In this document: in pieces, positions 1 through 12,507 of the stretch | How positions within the stretch are numbered: the first letter of the stretch is position 1 | Layout: the number at the start of each line of letters is the position of its first letter | Source of the DNA: Chloranthus sessilifolius | Lineage: Eukaryota > Streptophyta > Magnoliopsida > Chloranthales > Chloranthaceae | Assembly (NCBI GenBank): GCA_021018995.1 | Contig: CM037598.1 | Location: 42,214,685 to 42,278,684 of the forward strand | Direction of reading: 5' to 3' | Length of the DNA stretch: 64,000 bases | Notes under the pieces: model-generated | Seen by the model: only the letters and a program-made list of their open reading frames with translations | The model's database searches: none | What the model was told of the DNA's origin: nothing | Position numbers and translations under genes: made by a program

Positions 1-1
1 T

Positions 2-936
2 AACATTTTGGTAACGGGTAGTGATCCAATGTTTATCAAAAAATTCCTTACCTTTATGGGACAGCAGTTTAGCATAAAAGATCTTGGCTTCTTAAATTAT
101 TTTTTGGCCATTGAGGTTAACTGCATGGTCTGCACTGTGTTTGCACTCCTACTAAATCAAAGCAAGTATGCTTTAGATATTTTAAAACGTGCCTCCATGG
201 AGGATTGCAAGCGATATCCCCTGTCCACTAAACCAACAGTACGAGAGGATGGAGATCTTGCTTTTTCTGATGTCACACTTTACAGGAGTCTTGTTGGTGC
301 ATTACAGTACTTAACCATTACTAGGCCCAACTTGTCCTATGCTGTCAATACTGTCTGTCAGCATATGCATCGGTCACTCAACAAACATTTTTGGGCGGTT
401 AAGTGAATCCTGCGTTTTGTGAAAGGGACCATCCATCATGGTCTCACATTCTCAAATGGCCCATTGGACATCATCGCCTACTCTGATGCTGATTGGGCAG
501 GAGACCCAATAGATCGTCGATCTACTACAGGATTCTGTCTATTTCTTGGATCAAATTTAGTTTCTTGGTGTGCAAAGAAACAATCAACTATTGCTCATTC
601 ATCCACCGAAGCCGAATATCGCGCCTTGGCTCATCTCGCAACCGCAATATCTTGGTTAAAACAGTTGCTTTGTGATCTTCACATTCCTCGCGGCACTTAT
701 GGTGCGACAACATTTCTGCCATCTCGTTAGCGTCAAATCCAGTTTTTCATGCCATAACAAGACATATTGAAATTGATGACCATTTTATTCAGGAAAAAGT
801 GGTAAACAAAGAGCTACAGGTTCGTCACATCTCCTCCGTCGACCAAATCGCCGACATTCTCACCAAGCCGCTATCCACGGCTCGATTTAAGTATCTACAG
901 GACAAGCTGATGGTACAAGAGTACACATCATCTTGA
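2..936 (+). pseudogene. Ty1/copia pol 3' end (reverse transcriptase C-terminus and RNase H), broken
   Basis: The translation shows the C-terminal part of a copia reverse transcriptase (FLAIEV, YRSLVGALQYL, TRPNLSYAVN) followed by RNase H ([26 protein letters not shown]) and the usual tail HISSVDQIADILTKPLS. In a live element this polyprotein copies the RNA and removes it from the hybrid. The reading frame is broken twice. A TGA at 404-406 sits where the family has Arg before ILRFVKGT, consistent with CGA to TGA. A frameshift near 690-700 moves the RNase H tail to another frame, which then runs to TGA at 934-936. The start lies outside the window. The family is certain; the clade within copia is not. 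Confidence 0.93.
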
Positions 937-1183
937 GGGGGGATAATAGTAGTCTTTAACGTTGTAGCTTTAGCACATCTAGAAGCTTCAGGCGTTTCAC
1001 CACATTGCGCACACATTTGAATACTGGAGAGTGTTGTAAGTTGTAACTTATCCGCTTCTCCACGTCTCACCAAGTCATGGATTTTTTCTTGAGAAGGTTC
1101 TCTTCTCTCTATATAACTGGCATCTTGTACTAGCATTAAACAAGCAATAATAAAATAATCTTTTACTCTCAAATCTTTTGGCA
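933..1183 (+). repeat. Probable polypurine tract and 3' LTR remnant of the copia element
   Basis: The pol stop overlaps TTGAGGGGGG, the expected copia polypurine tract. The next 240 bp include a TATA-like TCTATATAA near 1106 and end near TTTGGCA, as a short copia LTR would. The expected TG start is not clean and no second LTR is in view, so the borders are approximate. Confidence 0.5.
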
Positions 1184-3650
1184 CTTTGTTGCGTTGTTTA
1201 TAGCGATGTATTTATTTATAATTAATGTGTTGATTTTGTTGAAAGGATTAAAAAGTTAACAGAGTCGTATGACACCTGAAAAAGATAAACAAAGACAGTG
1301 GGAAGACTCCTGCTAATTCTCCCACTCTTATTTCCTTCCCTATGATGTTGGTAAATCTCTATGTTTCCACCTCTTGAAGAATCCAACCATTCTCCTTGAA
1401 TCTCGCCACATGTTTCTGTGACGGAGGAGAAAGATGATTAAGCCACCTGAGAGTGATTTCAGGTGAATTCAGTCCAATGTGGAATCAAATTGCATTGTTT
1501 GCTCATCTTTTTTTAAGTTAAAAGGTGCTTGTCTTTTACTCTTGTTGGCTGCAAACATTAATCAAAGACGGTTTACATAGAGACTGAAACAACATGGTTT
1601 GAGTTAGAGGTGGGCCAGAATCCACATGACTTGAAACACACCCAAGTCAGGGATTAGTTTGCATAAGGGTATTTTTTGTTTCCTGTATTGGGTACAGTCG
1701 GTAAGTATTTAAGCATGGTTAATTTGTTGCGAGAGAGTTTTCTAGTGTAGGTAGACTTGTTTTCTAGTTGAGTAAAAGATTCTAGAGAGCGAAAGTGAGG
1801 TATGGTGTTATGTTGGTATGTGGTCCTATTTCATCGAATAGCGTGTTTGAAAAATTATATATTACCACAAGGCCATAGTTTTGGTATTAACCTTTACAAT
1901 ACTGTCCGATGGTAGTTTTGATGCAAGCTACAAGAGATGCCACTGTGAATACACTGTCCTGGTTTTGGCCCTAAACTAGGAAAATCTCCAAGAAAACTGG
2001 GAGGGGTCTTATGGTATGACTTGATTATGGATCAAGCCACCAAATGCCTTTGCAAGCGCCCTATTACTGAAACATGAAAGGCTGACCTCGGTCAAGTAGG
2101 GCTAAAAAGCTCTCTTCAATATCATTTATTCTCATATACATCAATTATATAACTGCGAGCCTTTAAATATTGTTTGTAATTCTGAAAGTAGAAATTCTAA
2201 TATAATCCAACTTCCTAATTTAGTTAATTTCCATTGTAAATAAATTCCCTTTATAGGTAGAAACCGATACACTCTACTTATGTATTCTAGCCAAACAAAA
2301 AGGAAACCAATATACCCTAACTCTTGGTGTGCGTGATTCGCACCCATTTTAGATCTCTAATTAACATAAATTTTCCACCTTATTCTAAGACTTCTTTTTC
2401 TTCTTGGAAACTCTTGCGAATCATGGGCTACGGTATTGGATTGCATCTGGGATGAAGGAGGACATCTCCAACAAGATTTAATGGAGACGGGCAGGTGATA
2501 TGTTGTGTGATCAATGAGTGCCACTGCTCTTTAACACATTTAAAATGATTATTGCCGAAGCTCAAAAAGTAATATAACTCTTAACTTTCACCAAAGTAGT
2601 TGAAAAACCTATAATTGATTTACTTATACCCATTGATTTATTTTGAAAAATGTGGTTGGTTCTTTCTTTCTAATTCTCCATGAGATAGCCTCTGGACATA
2701 ATTTTCATAAGCTATGGCTTTGGCCGTAAAAAAATTTCCAAACCATAATGTGCCAACAGGTTGGCAAAAGAGGAGGGCTTTGCCCTAGAAGGCCTAAAAA
2801 GCAATTATTGGCTTGGACCAGATGCCTTTTACCACATTGCATTGTATGGGAAGGTGATCTACTATATCTGTCATAGGATCACACACAAGGCGGTGGTTGG
2901 GGATGCACAATCCATGGTGTTGAAGGTGGTCAATATTGATGTCCAAGGCTGTTGTTCACCGAGCACCCAATAACCTTGGAGGCACCAAGGATTCCCCTCC
3001 ATCAGCCTGCATAAGAAGTTATAGATTTTATTTTTTTATTTTTAAGTTATCATTTGATTCCCCTTTCCAAACTTTACAATCTAGTCTTCTTGATTTCTTG
3101 TCCTAGGAATGTAAACACCTTTTATCTTAAAACATAACTTTAACAAATGCTGTTCATATTTGCCCTCCTCCCCCACCTCTCTTTCCCCCTCCTCATCCTG
3201 TTCTTGCCCCTCTTTGCGCATATTCTTAAAACCATGGACCTGCGAACAACACTAACATATACAATCTTCCAAAAGATGCAAAGCTGAATTCTCTACACCA
3301 CACCATTTTTATCATCACCTTGGTCCAAATATTTGGGAGTTTGCTATAGCAATATGACTCTCCACAGAGATTGCCAAGATTTTTACAGCCAACTGTCTCC
3401 GGGCATGGACCCAACATAAGCGATTTTGTGTGGGATCAACACAGTTGGAGTTTTCTATTCATTTCTCCCAGAAATATGACTTTGTCACCAAACCTACATT
3501 ACCAAAGCTTAGTTGCAGGAATCTTATACTTAGGGTGTCCCTCTTGTTATAGAGGGTCACCCCACTCCCCTCCTTCTCCCACTTTCAAATCCCAACTTCT
3601 ACATAACACCAACAATTATTGTAACCATTCAGATTTCCATCAATGTTTTA
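1184..3650. other. No gene recognised
   Basis: About 2.5 kb of AT-rich sequence. Open frames are short and resemble no family I know. No RNA gene or clear repeat border was seen. Confidence 0.5.
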
Positions 3651-3653
3651 AGT

Positions 3654-3654
<1 letters not shown>

Positions 3655-3718
<64 letters not shown>
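3655..3718. repeat. (AT)n microsatellite
   Basis: An uninterrupted alternating AT tract of about 30 dinucleotides. ORFs reading IYIYIY across it are artefacts. Confidence 0.98.
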
Positions 3719-3720
<2 letters not shown>

Positions 3721-3814
3721 CCTACTTTATGCAGTTATGTTATCTTTAAATTTCTAGAATATAATTTTCTCTATACACAATCGCATCATAGTTCATTTTC
3801 TAAAAACATGCAAT

Positions 3815-3835
3815 ATCATCATCATCATCATCATC
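3815..3835. repeat. (ATC)7 microsatellite
   Basis: Seven perfect ATC trinucleotides, 56 bp before the LTR element begins. Confidence 0.95.
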
Positions 3836-3891
3836 TACTTGGGATCGTCTTTATGAGTCCTATGTCTCCAATCTCTTTTGTACAACAGTAA

Positions 3892-4976
3892 TGATGCGGG
3901 AACTTACTAAATGCAATGTTAGGGCTGAGATTAGGATTAAAATTAATTTAATCAATTAAAATAATAATTTCTCATAATAAATTATCACGAAAATTCTAGA
4001 AATTCAATGAGGCGATTTAATTTCGGCCCAAAATAGTGTTACTTTCGTGTACGTTCCTTATCGCGGATCTAGAAGATTAGGGTTCTTATGAACGGCTAGA
4101 TCTCTGATAGTTTTAGGGCATTGAACGAACTCGCAAGCGGGTTCTCCCGATACCAAACGAAAATAAAAGGCTAATAAAATTAATGATGAACAAAATATTG
4201 ATTTAGGGCTTTTATGAGATCAATAAAATAATTAGGATTACGCTACTTACGCAAACCGTAGATCTAAAGAAGATAGAGATGAAAGAAGAGTTGGCCTCGC
4301 ACCAAATTGCAAGCGAGAATCGAAGAATCGCTCTCCGTTTTGAGAGAATCACACCCTCACGAAAGTTTAGAACTCTCAATTTGCATAAACAATTTTCATT
4401 AACCAAAAACTAATGATAAAAGTGTTTACAAGCCTTTAAATAGGCTAACCAATGCATAAAATTAGTAATCCTAGTATAACTCTAATTCCTAATTTAAATA
4501 AAAGAAATATCCTAATTCTTGAAAAACAATAGAGTCCTAAACAATAAGGAAACTAATCCTATTTCTAATAAAAGAAACAACTCTTTCTAAAATAAAATAA
4601 TAAAAGAGACTAATCCTAATTCAATTAGGATTCTTGAAATTCGTCACTTTATGTGCAGCCTCTGAAAACTGACCATAACTTCTTCAATACTTGTCGGAAT
4701 TGCACGTTTTTTGGCTCGTTGGAAAGCTACTTCGATAAGCTTTCAAATATGACCAATTTCGTATCAATCTAACTTCGTTTGACACTTCAAAATAGGCCAA
4801 ACATAAAAGTGACGGGATTGAAAGTTAAAGACCCTAATAAATTTTGGATTTTTTTTTCTTTTTGATCAAACAAGTCTTTTTTTAAAAAAAAAATCCATTC
4901 GTGGGTCCACTTTCTCTTTTGACATCTCCTCTTTATCCGATCATGATTCAAACAGGCGGATCTAAAATACGCATCA
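3892..4976 (-). repeat. 3' LTR (left copy, 1085 bp)
   Basis: Matches 7558-8631 over its full length. It is the downstream LTR because it abuts the polypurine tract. Bounded by the 6-bp inverted ends TGATGC/GCATCA. Confidence 0.95.
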
Positions 4977-4990
4977 ATCCCCTCTACTTT
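4977..4990 (-). other. Polypurine tract of the 3892-8631 element
   Basis: On the minus strand AAAGTAGAGGGGAT ends directly at the 3' LTR. This is the second-strand primer site and fixes the element's orientation. Confidence 0.85.
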
Positions 4991-6179
4991 GAAAAAGTTT
5001 GACCTCAAACTTTGGTTGGCATGAGTTTTCACGGTCGCAATCATAGACAATATATATGGAACTTCGATCGAAAGCGGCTGGAATCGAACGTCCCCTTGGT
5101 TGTGATAGAGCTCCAAGAGATACGGGTCAATCTGCTGAAACTCTTGTGTAAGCCACGTATTCTCTGTGTTGGCCTTGTTCTTCCACTTGACCAAGTACTT
5201 CTAAAGTCCCTCATGGTTGGTGGATACAATCTGATCTTCCAGCACATCTTCGATGATCTCACGGATTTGCCGAGTAGGTGGGGGTAACGGTGTGGGAAGG
5301 GGAATAATTGGATCATCAGATATAAAAGGCTCAAAGGGGTTGGCAGGGATGGTTGAAGGGCCATGGAATGGAACAAGGTCCTCCACATTGAAAGTCGTGC
5401 TAATCCCCAATTCCGGCGGAAGATCTAAGATATAAGCATTAAAACCGGCACTTCAAGATCTGATAGGGTCCAGCACCACGAGCTTGTAACTTCTTTGCAA
5501 CTCCTTGCGGGAATCGCTCAGGTATATTCCGAACCATCACAAAATCATCCTCTTGGAATTCTTTGAACCGTCTATGAGAATTTGCAGAAAATTTATATTT
5601 TTCATTTTTTAAATTAATTCTTTTCTTAATCTCAGCATGTAACTCATGAATGCAATATGCAAAACTGGATGTAGACTTTGATGACCTTTGATGAATGGAC
5701 ATTGGGAGAAAATTTATGTATGTTCTAGTTTTCAGCTTACCCTTCCATTGGATGAGGTATGCTTGATGTTTCTCAGATTGCGTTCTCCTTGCAGTCCAAG
5801 TGTTGTCAATTTTCGGTTTACCTTTCCACTTAAGAAGATACTCTCGATATGTTTGGTGTGTCTTTACCTTAGTAACAAAATATGGATTTTTCAAAACTCT
5901 TCCATCTAACCTCTTCACATATTGTTCAGGCGGGTATTTGGAAATCAATGAGTAGATAGGATTGGGCTCTATAGGCTCATGTGTAAGTGACACTAACGAC
6001 TCTTGTGTGAATGATGCAAAGGGCACTAATGGCTCATGTATACTCGACTCGATTAACTCATGTGTACTCGCTTCAACCAAAATCAAAGACTCTAGGGTAT
6101 TTGATTCAATTGACACTGATGGTTCTTGTGTACTCAGTTCGATGGACTCACATGTATTCGACCCAATGGGCACCAACAA
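4991..6179 (-). pseudogene. Ty3/gypsy integrase C-terminus and chromodomain, with extra chromo-like motifs
   Basis: Reading 5'-3' on the minus strand: a Ser/Glu-rich stretch with repeated (H/Q)E(P/S)LV words (aa 1-75 of the 246-aa frame). Next come two chromo-like motifs, YLLKWKGKPKIDNTW (aa 114-128) and YLIQWKGK (aa 141-148), then a typical integrase C-terminus (FVMVRNIPERFPQG, KKLQARGAGPYQIL), and a final chromodomain YLVKWKNKANTENTW. The chromodomain of such elements binds modified histone H3 and guides integration. The frame is broken by a 1-nt shift in a T-run near 5438 and by TAG at 5201-5203, where the family has Gln. The last frame reads through the PPT into the LTR. Chromo-like motifs upstream of the integrase tail are out of the usual order and suggest duplication during the internal deletion. 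Confidence 0.85.
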
Positions 6180-6419
6180 GTTGTGCGCCCAACTCTACGG
6201 GTACCAATGACTCATAGGCAAGTGGCTCGATTAGTTCAAGTGTGAGTGACTCAACATCACTACTCACAAGGGAAATAGAAGTCTCTTTAAAACAAACTAG
6301 ACTTTCATCAGCTTCTTCTATCTCCTCTTCACTCAGCACGATATTAGGGTCGTACACTTCTTTCACTTCCCTATTCTCTGGCTCCTTAGAACTCACTCTT
6401 TTAGTCAATAAATTCTGAG

Positions 6420-6975
6420 TGAAAAATTTTGTGGGGCATTGGTATGCAAAGTGTCCAAACCCTTGACGCTTAAGGCAATCAGGCTACTTATCCGTCTTGA
6501 TTTTCAAACTCCGAAGAAGGTGACGGTGTGTTAAAGGAATGTACTTTTCAATAAGTCTCACCTTTATGTCCTCCCATGTGGAGATGTGTTTATTTCGAAG
6601 AGATTTAATACAATGTTCTATGGGAGTCCAAAATTTTTTAGCATTACCCTCCAACTTTGTTTTTGCTATCCTAATTTTGTACTCATTTGGTACGCCATAC
6701 TAATCAAAATATTCCTCTACACTAGATAACCACTCCACGAAGGTTTTGGGGTTTAACCATCCCTCAAAACTTGGAACTTCATTCCGAATAGATTTAATAA
6801 ACTTCTTGGCAGGGTCGTACTCGGGTTCACAATGATGAGGGTATCCCCTAACTCTAGTCTCATCACGATTTTTGGGACTTTGCCAAGAATTTGGAGTGTA
6901 GTGGTTTCCTTGTTTGGCTAGTACCCTTTTATGACGGGTAAGAAATTTACGGTGACGTGTAAGTGACTCATACAT
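6420..6975 (-). pseudogene. Ty3/gypsy gag with a degenerate zinc knuckle
   Basis: The frame carries the gag core signature (VPSFEGWLNPKTFVEWLSSV, then after a TAG stop at 6700-6702 a YGVPNEYKIRIAKTKLEG segment and a KFWTPIEH segment). A zinc knuckle follows at about 6434-6479. Its pattern is C-x2-R-x4-H-x4-C: the second zinc-binding Cys is Arg (TGT to CGT), and an in-frame TAG lies just upstream. In a live element Gag packages the RNA. The frame then runs on through an acidic region (to about 5985) without any protease motif, which marks the deletion junction. The start at the ATG at 6973-6975 is the first in frame; upstream is leader repeat. Confidence 0.8.
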
Positions 6976-7139
6976 GATGCTTGACACAAACACAATTCAA
7001 ACACAATACTAAAAAGACACACTAAGAACCAACAATGGATAAGGACTTTTGTCAAACATTAGACGTGCACAGTAATGAAATAAAATGCAACAAGATTGAA
7101 ATGACATGCAATTATGAAACTAAGTGATGTAAAATAAAA

Positions 7140-7480
7140 GTTAGACAAAGGCTAGACGAAAGCTAGACAAAAAAACTTAGACGAAAGCTTTAAAAAAATA
7201 TTTATTTTTTTAAAATACAGACAAAAAGCTAGACGAAAATTTCCAGATAACGATAGACGAAAATTATAGACAAAAGCTAGACAAACTTTTCAAACAAAAG
7301 GCATAAATTTTTTTTTTAGACAAAGCCAGATAGAAATTGCAGACAAAAAGGTAGACAGAAATTTTTAGACAAAACAAGACAAAAAATTTTCAGACAAAAG
7401 CTAGACGAAAATTTTCAGACAAATTTTTTTCTAGACAAAAGCTAGACGAATTTTTTTATAGACAAAAACTAGACTTCTTT
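7140..7480 (-). repeat. A-rich tandem repeat in the element leader
   Basis: Degenerate units built on AGACAAAAGCTAGACGAAAA recur about every 25 bp between the primer site and gag, in what would be the 5' untranslated leader. Confidence 0.8.
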
Positions 7481-7542
7481 AAAAAAAAATAAAAAAAAAC
7501 TTAGAACCTATATGAGCACTAAAACCTTAAAACTAGACTGAT

Positions 7543-7554
7543 GCTCTGATACCA
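7543..7554 (-). other. Primer binding site (initiator Met tRNA)
   Basis: The minus strand reads TGGTATCAGAGC, the plant initiator-tRNA-Met complement, three bases inside the 5' LTR. Confidence 0.95.
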
Positions 7555-7557
7555 ATT

Positions 7558-8631
7558 TGATGCAGGAACTTACTAAATGCAATGTTTGGGCTGAGATTAG
7601 GATTAAAATTAATTTAATCAATTAAAATAACAAATTATCACAAAAATTCTAGAAATTCAATTAGGTGATTTAATTTCGGCCCAAAATAGTATTACTTTCG
7701 TGTACATTCCCTATCGCGGATCTAGAAGACTAGGGTTCTTATGAACGGCTAGATCTCCGATAGTTTTAGGGCGTCGAACAAACTCGCAAGCGGGTTCTCT
7801 CGATACCAAACGAAAATAAAAGGCTAATAAAATTAATGATGAACAAAATATTGATTTAGGGCTTTTATGAGATCAATAAAATAATTAGGATTACGCTACT
7901 TACGCAAACCGTAGATCTAAAGAAGATAGAGATGGAAGAAGAGTTGGCCTCGCACCAAACCGCAAACGGGAATCGAAGAATCGCTCTCCGTTTTGAGAAA
8001 ATTACACTCTCACGAAAGTTTAGAACTCTCAATTTGCATAAGCAATTTTCATTAACCAAAAACTAATAATAAAAGTATTTACAAGCCTTTAAATAGGCTA
8101 ACCAATGCATAAAATTAGAAATTCTAGTATAATTATAATTCCTAATTCAAATAAAAGAAATATCCTAATTCTTCAAAAACAATAAAGTCCTAAACAATAA
8201 GGAAACTAATCCTATTTCTAATAAAAGAAACAACTCTTACTTTCTAAAATAAAATAATAAAAGAGACTAATCCTAATTCAATTAGGATTCTTGAAATTCG
8301 TCACTTTATGTGAAGCCTTTGAAAACTGACCATAACTTCTTCAATACTTGTCGGAATGACACGTTTTTTGGCTCGTTGGAAAGCTACTTCGATAAGCTTT
8401 CAAATATGACCAATTTCGCATCATTCCAACTTCGTTTGATACTTCAAAATAGACCAAACATAAAAGTGACGGGATTGAAAGTTAAAGACCCTAATAAATT
8501 TTGGATTTTTTTCTTTTTGATCAAACGAGTCTTTTTTTTTAAAAAAAAAAAACCCATTCGTGGGTCCACTTTCTCTTTTGACATCTCTTTATCTGATTAC
8601 ATTCAAACAGGCGGATCTAAAATATGCATCA
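7558..8631 (-). repeat. 5' LTR (right copy, 1074 bp)
   Basis: Full-length match to 3892-4976, beside the primer site. It lacks about 13 bp present in the left copy near its left end. Confidence 0.95.
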
Positions 8632-9638
8632 AGTAAACTCTCAATAACTCTGCAATCGTTCATGTCACTACTTCCCTTTAAGTCGTCAATGGTCTCCCTT
8701 TTCTCCTACTTGTGTTTATAACATTTCAATCCTTCGTACAAGGTTTGTTTCCAATGGATATGTCCAAACCATCTCAAACGATATTCTGTAATTTAACCTT
8801 TAAAGGCCTTGTACAAAGGATTTCTATTATGTAATATGAATGTTAAAATGTATATTTTAATTTTTTAATGTGTCAGATAAAAAATGCTTCCTAGGTGTTT
8901 TCACTTCTTAAGATTATGAGAATTGTTGAATTGTTTCTTCCTAAGATTTCTACTATGTTTAATATTTTTAAAATGTATCTTGGCTCATGCTTTATATGCA
9001 ACTAACCTTTAAACGTTATACTCTTTTGATACTGATTTATTGTCATGGGTGTCCAAAAACTAGTGTTACAAGGCACTTCTACTTTTGGAAATTTTGACAT
9101 GTTGACACTTGGTGTCACTTGGGCACTCCTCAAGACGACACAAAACTTCTAGAAATGTACAAAAAAAATACTATCTGAGACCATCAAAGTGTGCCAAGTT
9201 TCAACACGGTAAAAAGAGTTACCATTTTAGGAAAAGCCGTGTAAAAGTGGGTAAATTATAAATGAAAAGGCTTGGGTGCTTGAAAATCATTTGTATAGGT
9301 GGGAAAATTATAAATGAAAAAGCTTTTGAGTTCTTGAAAACCATTTAGAATATTTTAAGTTAAATTCATGACATACATTATGTATGATTTTCATCTTCTC
9401 ATTAGGTTTTTTTACCATCTCTCTAGGATTCCCTCCAGTTTTATTTTTCTATATATATATATGTTGAAATTATATAAAATATTATTTTAAACCCATGCCG
9501 CTTTATTGGAATTTTCAGAAATCATCATTCCAGACACTTATAACATCTTGACACTTGGCACATGTGTCATGTGTCGAGTTAACACTACCAAGAACCATAC
9601 TACTTTCGTCTGATATCTAGTACCAACCTTTTCTTTAG

Positions 9639-9706
9639 ATCGAGCGAGGATTATAACCGCTCGAGCGAGTTTAAGTGACCGCTCGAGCGAGGGCTCGCTG
9701 CGGCAC
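9639..9706. repeat. Three CGAGCGAG words around CTCGAG palindromes
   Basis: GCTCGAGCGAG occurs twice and ATCGAGCGAG once within 68 bp, in a GC-rich island. No further function is visible. Confidence 0.7.
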
Positions 9707-10080
9707 TGTTCTCCTCGCGGTTTGTATCCGTTTCTCCTCTGAGGCTACGGTGCTTGAGCTTCCTTTACGCTCCTTCTGACTCCGAAAATCTGTTGTTGCC
9801 CCAAATCCAAGGCTCCTAAACCTGGCGTTCTCCGTCACCTACCTACTCCACTTATTTTGTTTTCTTAATATTCAGTATATCCCATATAGCTCTATTTCTT
9901 CTCCAATTAATTTCCTATTTTCCATTTAATAAATTCCTTGATGATAAGATTTATTTCAAAGGGGAATAAAACTAACCTACCCAAAATTTCTCGCATTTAC
10001 TCACATCTATAGGGTTTTGAGACTTAACCTCCTCTTCCTACTTAACTAAAATCCCAACATACCTTCCCGCGGTGCTGCCT

Positions 10081-10232
10081 TGGAGGTTTTCGACTTGGTA
10101 AGGGAAACAACTGAGGTGGGGAGTTTCCGATGAGCGCCAAACACCCCAGCACGGTGGAGTTTCCTCGACTTGGTTAGGGAGATTGAGGCGGGGAGTTTCT
10201 GATGAGCGTCAAACGCCCGCCCCAGCATAGTG
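10081..10232. repeat. Imperfect tandem duplication, about 75 bp per unit
   Basis: CGACTTGGTAAGGGA...GAGTTTCCGATGAGCGCC at 10091 onward is repeated as CGACTTGGTTAGGGA...GAGTTTCTGATGAGCGTC from 10167. The ORF on the minus strand here is only the duplication read through. Confidence 0.8.
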
Positions 10233-11279
10233 TCACTGGAGCACAAATGCTCGCTCCCTCAGGTACATTCCGAGGAATAACCATGAAGACTTCTGTCTCA
10301 GTTGAACTATTTTTCTTGCAAGCAGGTAGGTTCAATCTCCAGACTTAAGTGATCATGTGACCCACTTAAGTGGGCACGTGTCCGCTTAGGGATCACTTAT
10401 GGGTCCACTTGATCCCCTAATTTAATTTTTATTTAGGCTCTTTAAATGCTCCATTAATAACGCCTTTTGGGTGGCCCCGATGTCTTCTTTTTCTCCTTCT
10501 CTTCTTTAACCTCTACTTTCCTTTATTCTTTAACTTATGCTCACACATCCCTCTACTTTGATTCACATCAATGTCTCTCTTGAATTTTGGAGTAGCAATG
10601 TATGAGAGGAGGTGCACTCACCTATTATCTTTGCAGAGTTTAGAAAATTGTTCTCATCCCTATTGTAAGCTGTGGCAGACACCCTTGAGAATAACTTGGA
10701 TTTTTGCTTTGATGAACTGATCTGAATTGTGGAGCAGAGGACTCTTCACAATTATATGTTTGTCATAATGTTTTTACTAGGTTATATCTTCAATTGGTTA
10801 TAGATCATTCAATGATGGACTGACCTCTGCCATCATCAACTTTACAGGGATGGCTATATAATGAGTTACGACATATATTTTCTCCATTTGATCACCACTC
10901 AACAGTCACGTTTTTGTCCTTAGCTGTTAGCATGTGAAAGTTGAAGCTTGGGATACAAACAAATTAAGAACACACTGATCCGACGCACGGATTAAGATGC
11001 TGAATACCTCAAAATGTTGTAAAAAAAAATCTCACGAAAACACCACTGATTACTTCCAGATTGTGAAACAAGCACACTCGCTAGTTCAAGCTGAATAATA
11101 AATAAGTTCTCTAGGGCACAAGTAGACAGGTTTTCCTACATAATAAAGCCTAAGCTGTCTGACCTGGATTCCCAAGAGCTCTCCAAAACCCTACACATGG
11201 GGCATGGGCAGATCCCAGTTAAGGCTGGGAAACAGGAAGGTAAAGGGGCCTCACCACACTAGGTGATCCTACGACCATT

Positions 11280-11519
11280 TCAAAAGCCGAACTTCACATT
11301 GGCCATGAAACTAAAAGTGGATTTCACATGATCCACTTTGTAGACTCCAGGGATGCAGAAATCGACCTTGACTTTCATACTTTGCTGTGGTGATATTGAA
11401 CCAGAGCCAAGCAGAACCACGTTAAAATAGTAAAGGCTACATACTCCAAACCACTGCCCATATTGCGCTTGCACACCTATTTCCATTTGAAAAAGTGCAC
11501 TTATTTCTTTCGACACCAT
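11280..11519 (-). CDS. Unrecognised 79-aa ORF, possibly an exon remnant
   Basis: The frame encodes a 79-residue peptide of balanced composition with stretches such as QYGQWFGVCSLYYFNVVLLG and VDFCIPGVYKVDHVKSTFSF. It is less AT-driven than most ORFs around it and could be a last exon or a gene fragment. I do not recognise a family. No neighbouring exon, splice partner or promoter is evident, so it may be chance. Confidence 0.2.
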   Translation of the reverse strand: MVSKEISALFQMEIGVQAQYGQWFGVCSLYYFNVVLLGSGSISPQQSMKVKVDFCIPGVYKVDHVKSTFSFMANVKFGF

Positions 11520-12507
11520 CTGCTTTGCATGAAGTTCTTTTGGACCTTAAAAAACTTGGCCTGGTTGCCACCAGAGTTTTATAGAGTTACATATCGGCAA
11601 GTCCGACAATGTGCTCTTAAAGCATAATTCTTCCACTATATTTTTCAGCGGTTTCCGCCTCATGATCCAATCTTGCTTGGGGACTTCCTGGTTTTAGAAG
11701 AAACTCGAGGTATTCCAACTCAAATCTGCGTTAACATAGATGCTTCTGGGTTTGATAAAAACTTGGTGCCCTAAGCATTTGCTAATGTTAATTTTCTGGT
11801 TAGGGAACTATGATTAATGAATGAAGGAGTCAAAACAAATTTATTCTGACACTTGTATGCCCCCCCCACATATCATCTCATTGTCCATGTCTTAGAGGTG
11901 AAGAATTACTGGACCCCCTCTACCGAAATTGATGCCATGCAGGAGGCTGCAAGCAGCTACCTGTGCTTGGTTGCAGCCAGCAATCTTCTAAGTGAGTGGT
12001 CTCTTACGTTAGTTACATGTTCCACTCCCACTCCTACTTTTGGACGTCTTGTCCTATCTCCAAGTACTGTTAACAGCCTAACACGATTGCAACGTCACTG
12101 CCGGTAAACAAGTTAATATGCCTTTTTTACTTGGTGAAAATAAGCTAATATTTGAAATCTTTCTATCATTTTGTGTTTTCTAAGTTTCATTAACCATGCA
12201 CAATCACCAAATGAATTTTTATACGTACTATATGTTTTCAAAATGGGAGCCATTACTTGCACATGGAAAATTGCCTCTTGCACCAACTTAAGACGATTTG
12301 TGATTGCACATAAAAAAATTGCACACTGCTCTTAAGTCTCAGACCTTCGTAGCTTCTTCCTGAGTGATGTAGTGATCCAGGACTCAAACCCTCCCACATC
12401 TTTTGCTTCCCAATTGCCACAAAGATTTCAAATCTTCTTCTTGGGTGATCGATTTCAAGAACCAAGGATTGAATATCAGTAAAGACAAACTGAAATTGAA
12501 TCTCAAT

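Larger units (their letters stand above)
3892..8631 (-). mobile_element. Internally deleted Ty3/gypsy LTR retrotransposon with TSD
   Basis: Two LTRs (3892-4976 and 7558-8631) begin TGATGC and end GCATCA. They are flanked by the same five bases, AGTAA, at 3887-3891 and 8632-8636, so this is a complete insertion. Orientation is minus: the primer binding site lies beside the right LTR and the polypurine tract beside the left. The internal part is only 2.58 kb. It keeps gag and the integrase C-terminus with a chromodomain, but protease, reverse transcriptase, RNase H and the integrase core are missing. It therefore looks non-autonomous, moved or once moved by enzymes from a relative. The LTRs have diverged by substitutions and a short deletion, so it is not very recent. 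A solo LTR of the same family is at 15000-16093. Confidence 0.95.
8637..12250. other. No gene recognised; short internal duplications
   Basis: AT-rich sequence without a recognisable coding region, apart from the weak ORF at 11280-11519. Two local repeats are listed separately. Confidence 0.5.

Noticed and set aside
3655..3891. ORFs with long Ile-Tyr runs (also near 18067-18328 and 39099-39314)
   Set aside because: They are (TA)n microsatellites read through; no flanking coding signal.
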